A stretch of 64,000 bases of DNA, taken from NCBI GenBank assembly GCA_964617555.1, contig CAZTYP010000029.1, positions 3,130 to 67,129 on the forward strand. Direction: 5' to 3'. This document shows positions 61,730 to 64,000 of this stretch, piece by piece. Source of the DNA: 1-14-2-50-31-20 sp964617555. GTDB taxonomy: Bacteria > Bacteroidota > Ignavibacteria > Ignavibacteriales > Melioribacteraceae. The notes beneath the pieces were generated by a model. It searched no databases, was not told the origin of the DNA, and was given only the letters and a program-made list of their open reading frames with translations. Position numbers and translations under genes: made by a program. Position 1 is the stretch's first letter. Each line of letters opens with the position of its first letter.

Positions 61730-63799
61730 ATGAAAAATTTACTTCTCATTATTCTTTTTACAATATTTTCATTTAATATTTTTGCTCAAACGGGGGCGGA
61801 ATTTACAGAAAAAAATGCTGTAATCGATTCATTTAAAGTTATTAAGCCCGATAACCTGCACTCCAGAATAGACCAAATAGTTACAACGCTTTTAACAAAT
61901 TATCATTACAAAAAAATTAATTTAAATGATTCATTATCTTCCGTTATTTTTGATGATTACCTTAAATCAATGGATTATAACCGTCTCTATTTTTTACAAT
62001 CGGATATAGATAAATTTGAAAAATACAGGTATATGTTCGATGATTTTTTAATTCACGGTCAATTGGATATCCCTTTTGAAATTTTTAATGTTTATAAACA
62101 AAGATTGTTCGACAGAGTTAAATATGTTGTAAAAAGAATGAAGACCGAGTTTGACTACACAAAAAACGAAACATATATACCGGAACGCGATAAAGCTCCA
62201 TGGGCAAAAACAAAAAAAGAACTTGATGAAATTTGGAGAAAAAGATTAAAGAATGATGCGCTGAATAAAAAGTTAAAAAAAGAGGATTGGAAAAAAACGG
62301 CTAAAGTTTTAACAAACAGATATAAAAGATTTCATAAAGTTATTTTACAATATAAAACCGAAGATGTTTTTCAACTTTATATGAATGCATTTGCCGGTGC
62401 GGTTGATCCTCACACTAATTATATGTCGCCGCTTACTTCACAAAATTTTAACATTACAATGTCTTTATCTTTGGAAGGGATCGGTGCATCTCTTACAACA
62501 AAGGACGATTATACCACTATTGCCAGAATTATACCCGGAGGTCCTGCTGCCAAAAGCAAAAATCTTTTTGAAAACGATAGAATTGTTGCTGTGGGGCAAG
62601 GAGAAAACGGCGAAATGATTGATATTGTTGGATGGCGGCTTGATGATGTTATTCAACTTATACGAGGGAAAAAAGGAACAGTGGTGCGGCTTGCCATTCT
62701 TCGTGCAGATGCTACATTGGATATGCCGACGGAAGAGATAAAATTAGTGCGGGATAAAATAAAATTGGAAGAACAAGCTGCAAGCTCCAAAGTAATAAAA
62801 ATTAATGAAGACGGGGTTGAATATAAAATAGGTGTGATTAAGATACCCGCATTTTATATAGATTTTGAAGCCCAACGTAACGGAGATCCCGATTACAAAA
62901 GCACCACAAGAGATGTTCGTAAATTAATAACAGAACTTAATAAGCAAAAAGTTGAAGGACTTATTATTGATTTGCGTAATAATGGCGGAGGTTCTTTGCA
63001 AGAGGCAATTGAGCTTACCGGTTTATTTATTACCGAAGGTCCGGTTGTACAAGTGAAAAACTCTATGGGAAAAATTGAAGTTGATAGAGACCCTGACCCC
63101 TCGCTTTTTACCGATAAACCGCTTGCCGTTGTAATTAACAGATACAGTGCATCCGCATCGGAAATTTTTTCGGGAGCAATACAAGATTACGGACGTGGAA
63201 TAATTTTAGGCGAGCAAAGTTTCGGTAAAGGAACCGTACAAAATTTGATTGATTTAAATAGATTTATGCCTACAAAAAAAGAGAAACTCGGTAAACTCAA
63301 AATTACTATTGCCAAATTTTATCGCATTACCGGAAGCAGTACGCAAAAGTTGGGTGTAATGCCGGATATCTCTTATCCGTCATTTCCACGTACGGATTTT
63401 GGCGAGGCATCACGTCCGAGTGCTTTGAAATGGGATCAAATAGCTCCTTCCGATTACAGGAAATACGGTAATCTTTCACCCTATTTTTCTCAATTAATGC
63501 AAAAGCATAAGAAACGTATTGCAAAAAATTTAGAATTTCAATATTTGATTGAAGATATTAAATTGTATAACGAACGTATGGCAAAAAAAGAATTTTCGTT
63601 GAATATTGAGGTTCGCAAAAAAGAATGGGCAAAAAATGAAGCCCGCAAAAAAAAACGTAAAAAAGAACGAATTAAAAAAGAAAATCTTATTGAAAAAACC
63701 GACGGTAAAGATAAAATTGAAAATCTGAGAATTGATGATCCGTTACTTGAAGAAAGTGGATATATTCTTACCGATTTAGCTTTATTGCTTAAAAAGTAA
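61730..63799 (+). CDS. Carboxy-terminal processing (tail-specific) protease, S41 family
   Basis: A periplasmic Ser-Lys protease of 689 residues, Tsp/Prc type, which degrades or trims proteins from their C-terminus. The signal peptide ends at IFAQ (about residue 20). An N-terminal helical domain includes LKSMDYNRLYFLQSDI. A PDZ domain lies near 240-330 (GIGASLTTKDDYTTIARIIPGGPAAKS) and the S41 core contains LIIDLRNNGGGSLQEAI. The catalytic Ser475 (YSASASE) and Lys500 (FGKGTVQ) are 25 apart as in E. coli Tsp. The C-terminal DUF3340-like part is rich in Lys and coiled coil. It may act on lipoproteins or murein enzymes. Confidence 0.92.
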   Translation: MKNLLLIILFTIFSFNIFAQTGAEFTEKNAVIDSFKVIKPDNLHSRIDQIVTTLLTNYHYKKINLNDSLSSVIFDDYLKSMDYNRLYFLQSDIDKFEKYRYMFDDFLIHGQLDIPFEIFNVYKQRLFDRVKYVVKRMKTEFDYTKNETYIPERDKAPWAKTKKELDEIWRKRLKNDALNKKLKKEDWKKTAKVLTNRYKRFHKVILQYKTEDVFQLYMNAFAGAVDPHTNYMSPLTSQNFNITMSLSLEGIGASLTTKDDYTTIARIIPGGPAAKSKNLFENDRIVAVGQGENGEMIDIVGWRLDDVIQLIRGKKGTVVRLAILRADATLDMPTEEIKLVRDKIKLEEQAASSKVIKINEDGVEYKIGVIKIPAFYIDFEAQRNGDPDYKSTTRDVRKLITELNKQKVEGLIIDLRNNGGGSLQEAIELTGLFITEGPVVQVKNSMGKIEVDRDPDPSLFTDKPLAVVINRYSASASEIFSGAIQDYGRGIILGEQSFGKGTVQNLIDLNRFMPTKKEKLGKLKITIAKFYRITGSSTQKLGVMPDISYPSFPRTDFGEASRPSALKWDQIAPSDYRKYGNLSPYFSQLMQKHKKRIAKNLEFQYLIEDIKLYNERMAKKEFSLNIEVRKKEWAKNEARKKKRKKERIKKENLIEKTDGKDKIENLRIDDPLLEESGYILTDLALLLKK

Positions 63800-63882
63800 A
63801 AGTAAAGCATAACAAATATTTTAAGAACAGTATCGTATTTTATTACTTACAAATTTTGCGGATATAAATAAGTTTTATTCAT

Positions 63883-64000
63883 ATGAATAATTTAATTACT
63901 TTTTCGGTAACGGTTTTTACAGGTTTTTTTGCGATAATGAATCCTATTGCAAATGTACCTATTTTTTTATCTTTGGTTGAAGAGGCTGATAATAATACAC
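63883..64000 (+). CDS. MarC family membrane protein (partial, runs off the window)
   Basis: The first 39 residues of a membrane protein: MNNLITFSVTVFTGFFAIMN, then PIANVPIFLSLVEEADNNT. The FFAIMNPIANVPIFLSL stretch, with its Asn-Pro-Ile, is the hallmark of the MarC/YhgN family, multi-pass inner-membrane proteins of unclear transport function. The rest lies beyond the window edge. Confidence 0.75.
   Translation, partial: MNNLITFSVTVFTGFFAIMNPIANVPIFLSLVEEADNNT

Overview
The window is a 64 kb piece of a dense, AT-rich bacterial chromosome. It most likely comes from the Ignavibacteria or another Bacteroidota/Chlorobiota lineage. The evidence is type IX secretion (T9SS) C-terminal sorting domains, PorV/PorQ-like outer-membrane proteins, a C25 peptidase of the PorU type, a short bacterial 'histone H1' protein, many lipoproteins, and promoter-like elements of the Bacteroidetes type (TTG, 20 nt, TAnnTTTG). 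The lineage call is inference; no rRNA or tRNA gene is present to settle it. I saw no insertion sequence, prophage, CRISPR array or integrase.

Layout. (1) 1-7282: end of a surface-polysaccharide locus (pyruvyl-transferase-like protein, methyltransferases, deacetylase, Wzx-type flippase), a DUF1207-like envelope protein, and an SGNH hydrolase pair on the minus strand. (2) 7416-12169: an LPG-synthase-like membrane protein, two family 2 glycosyltransferases flanking a NodB deacetylase, and a site-2 protease. (3) 12396-16673: a lipoprotein, a BNR-type T9SS cargo protein and two PorV/PorQ-like beta-barrels. (4) 16681-18779: a FemAB-like acyltransferase and a family 4 glycosyltransferase, then the SRP RNA gene. 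(5) 19018-29273: ABC exporter, hydroxyacyl-CoA dehydrogenase with acetate kinase, SDR, FAD enzyme, hydrolase, a membrane Fe-S/CCG oxidoreductase and the histone-like protein. (6) 29360-39946: CapA-like protein, TPR lipoproteins, a DUF58 protein, a Ser/Arg-rich lipoprotein, an OmpP1-like barrel, RsgA, a LolB-like lipoprotein and a degenerate EnvC. (7) 40046-48194: a second polysaccharide locus (flippase, Glf, glycosyltransferases, WecG-type enzyme). (8) 48249-53552: a 1767-residue PorU-like C25 peptidase. (9) 53594-59580, minus strand: lysine biosynthesis on the LysW carrier (lysW, lysS, lysX, lysY, a class II glutamine amidotransferase, lysZ, lysJ). (10) 59969-64000: fumarase, a tail-specific protease and the start of a MarC-family gene.

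How it fits together. About half the window builds or decorates the cell envelope: two glycan loci, T9SS cargo and sorting, and lipoprotein and murein maintenance. In the T9SS of Bacteroidetes, PorU and PorV attach cargo to a surface glycan, so PorU beside a glycan locus is coherent, although the link is inferred.

The most interesting region is the lysine cluster. It carries the protein-bound alpha-aminoadipate steps (LysW, LysX, LysZ, LysY, LysJ) and homocitrate synthase but no LysK, the hydrolase that frees lysine from LysW. In the middle, overlapping lysZ by 4 nt, sits a stand-alone Ntn-type class II glutamine amidotransferase with no synthetase partner. One testable idea is that it replaces LysK by cutting the gamma-glutamyl amide. 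Other points worth a second look: rsgA has no ATG, GTG or TTG start in frame; there is a perfect 8+3+8 palindrome in the lysW/fumC intergenic region; and a 29-residue membrane microprotein sits between two glycan genes.
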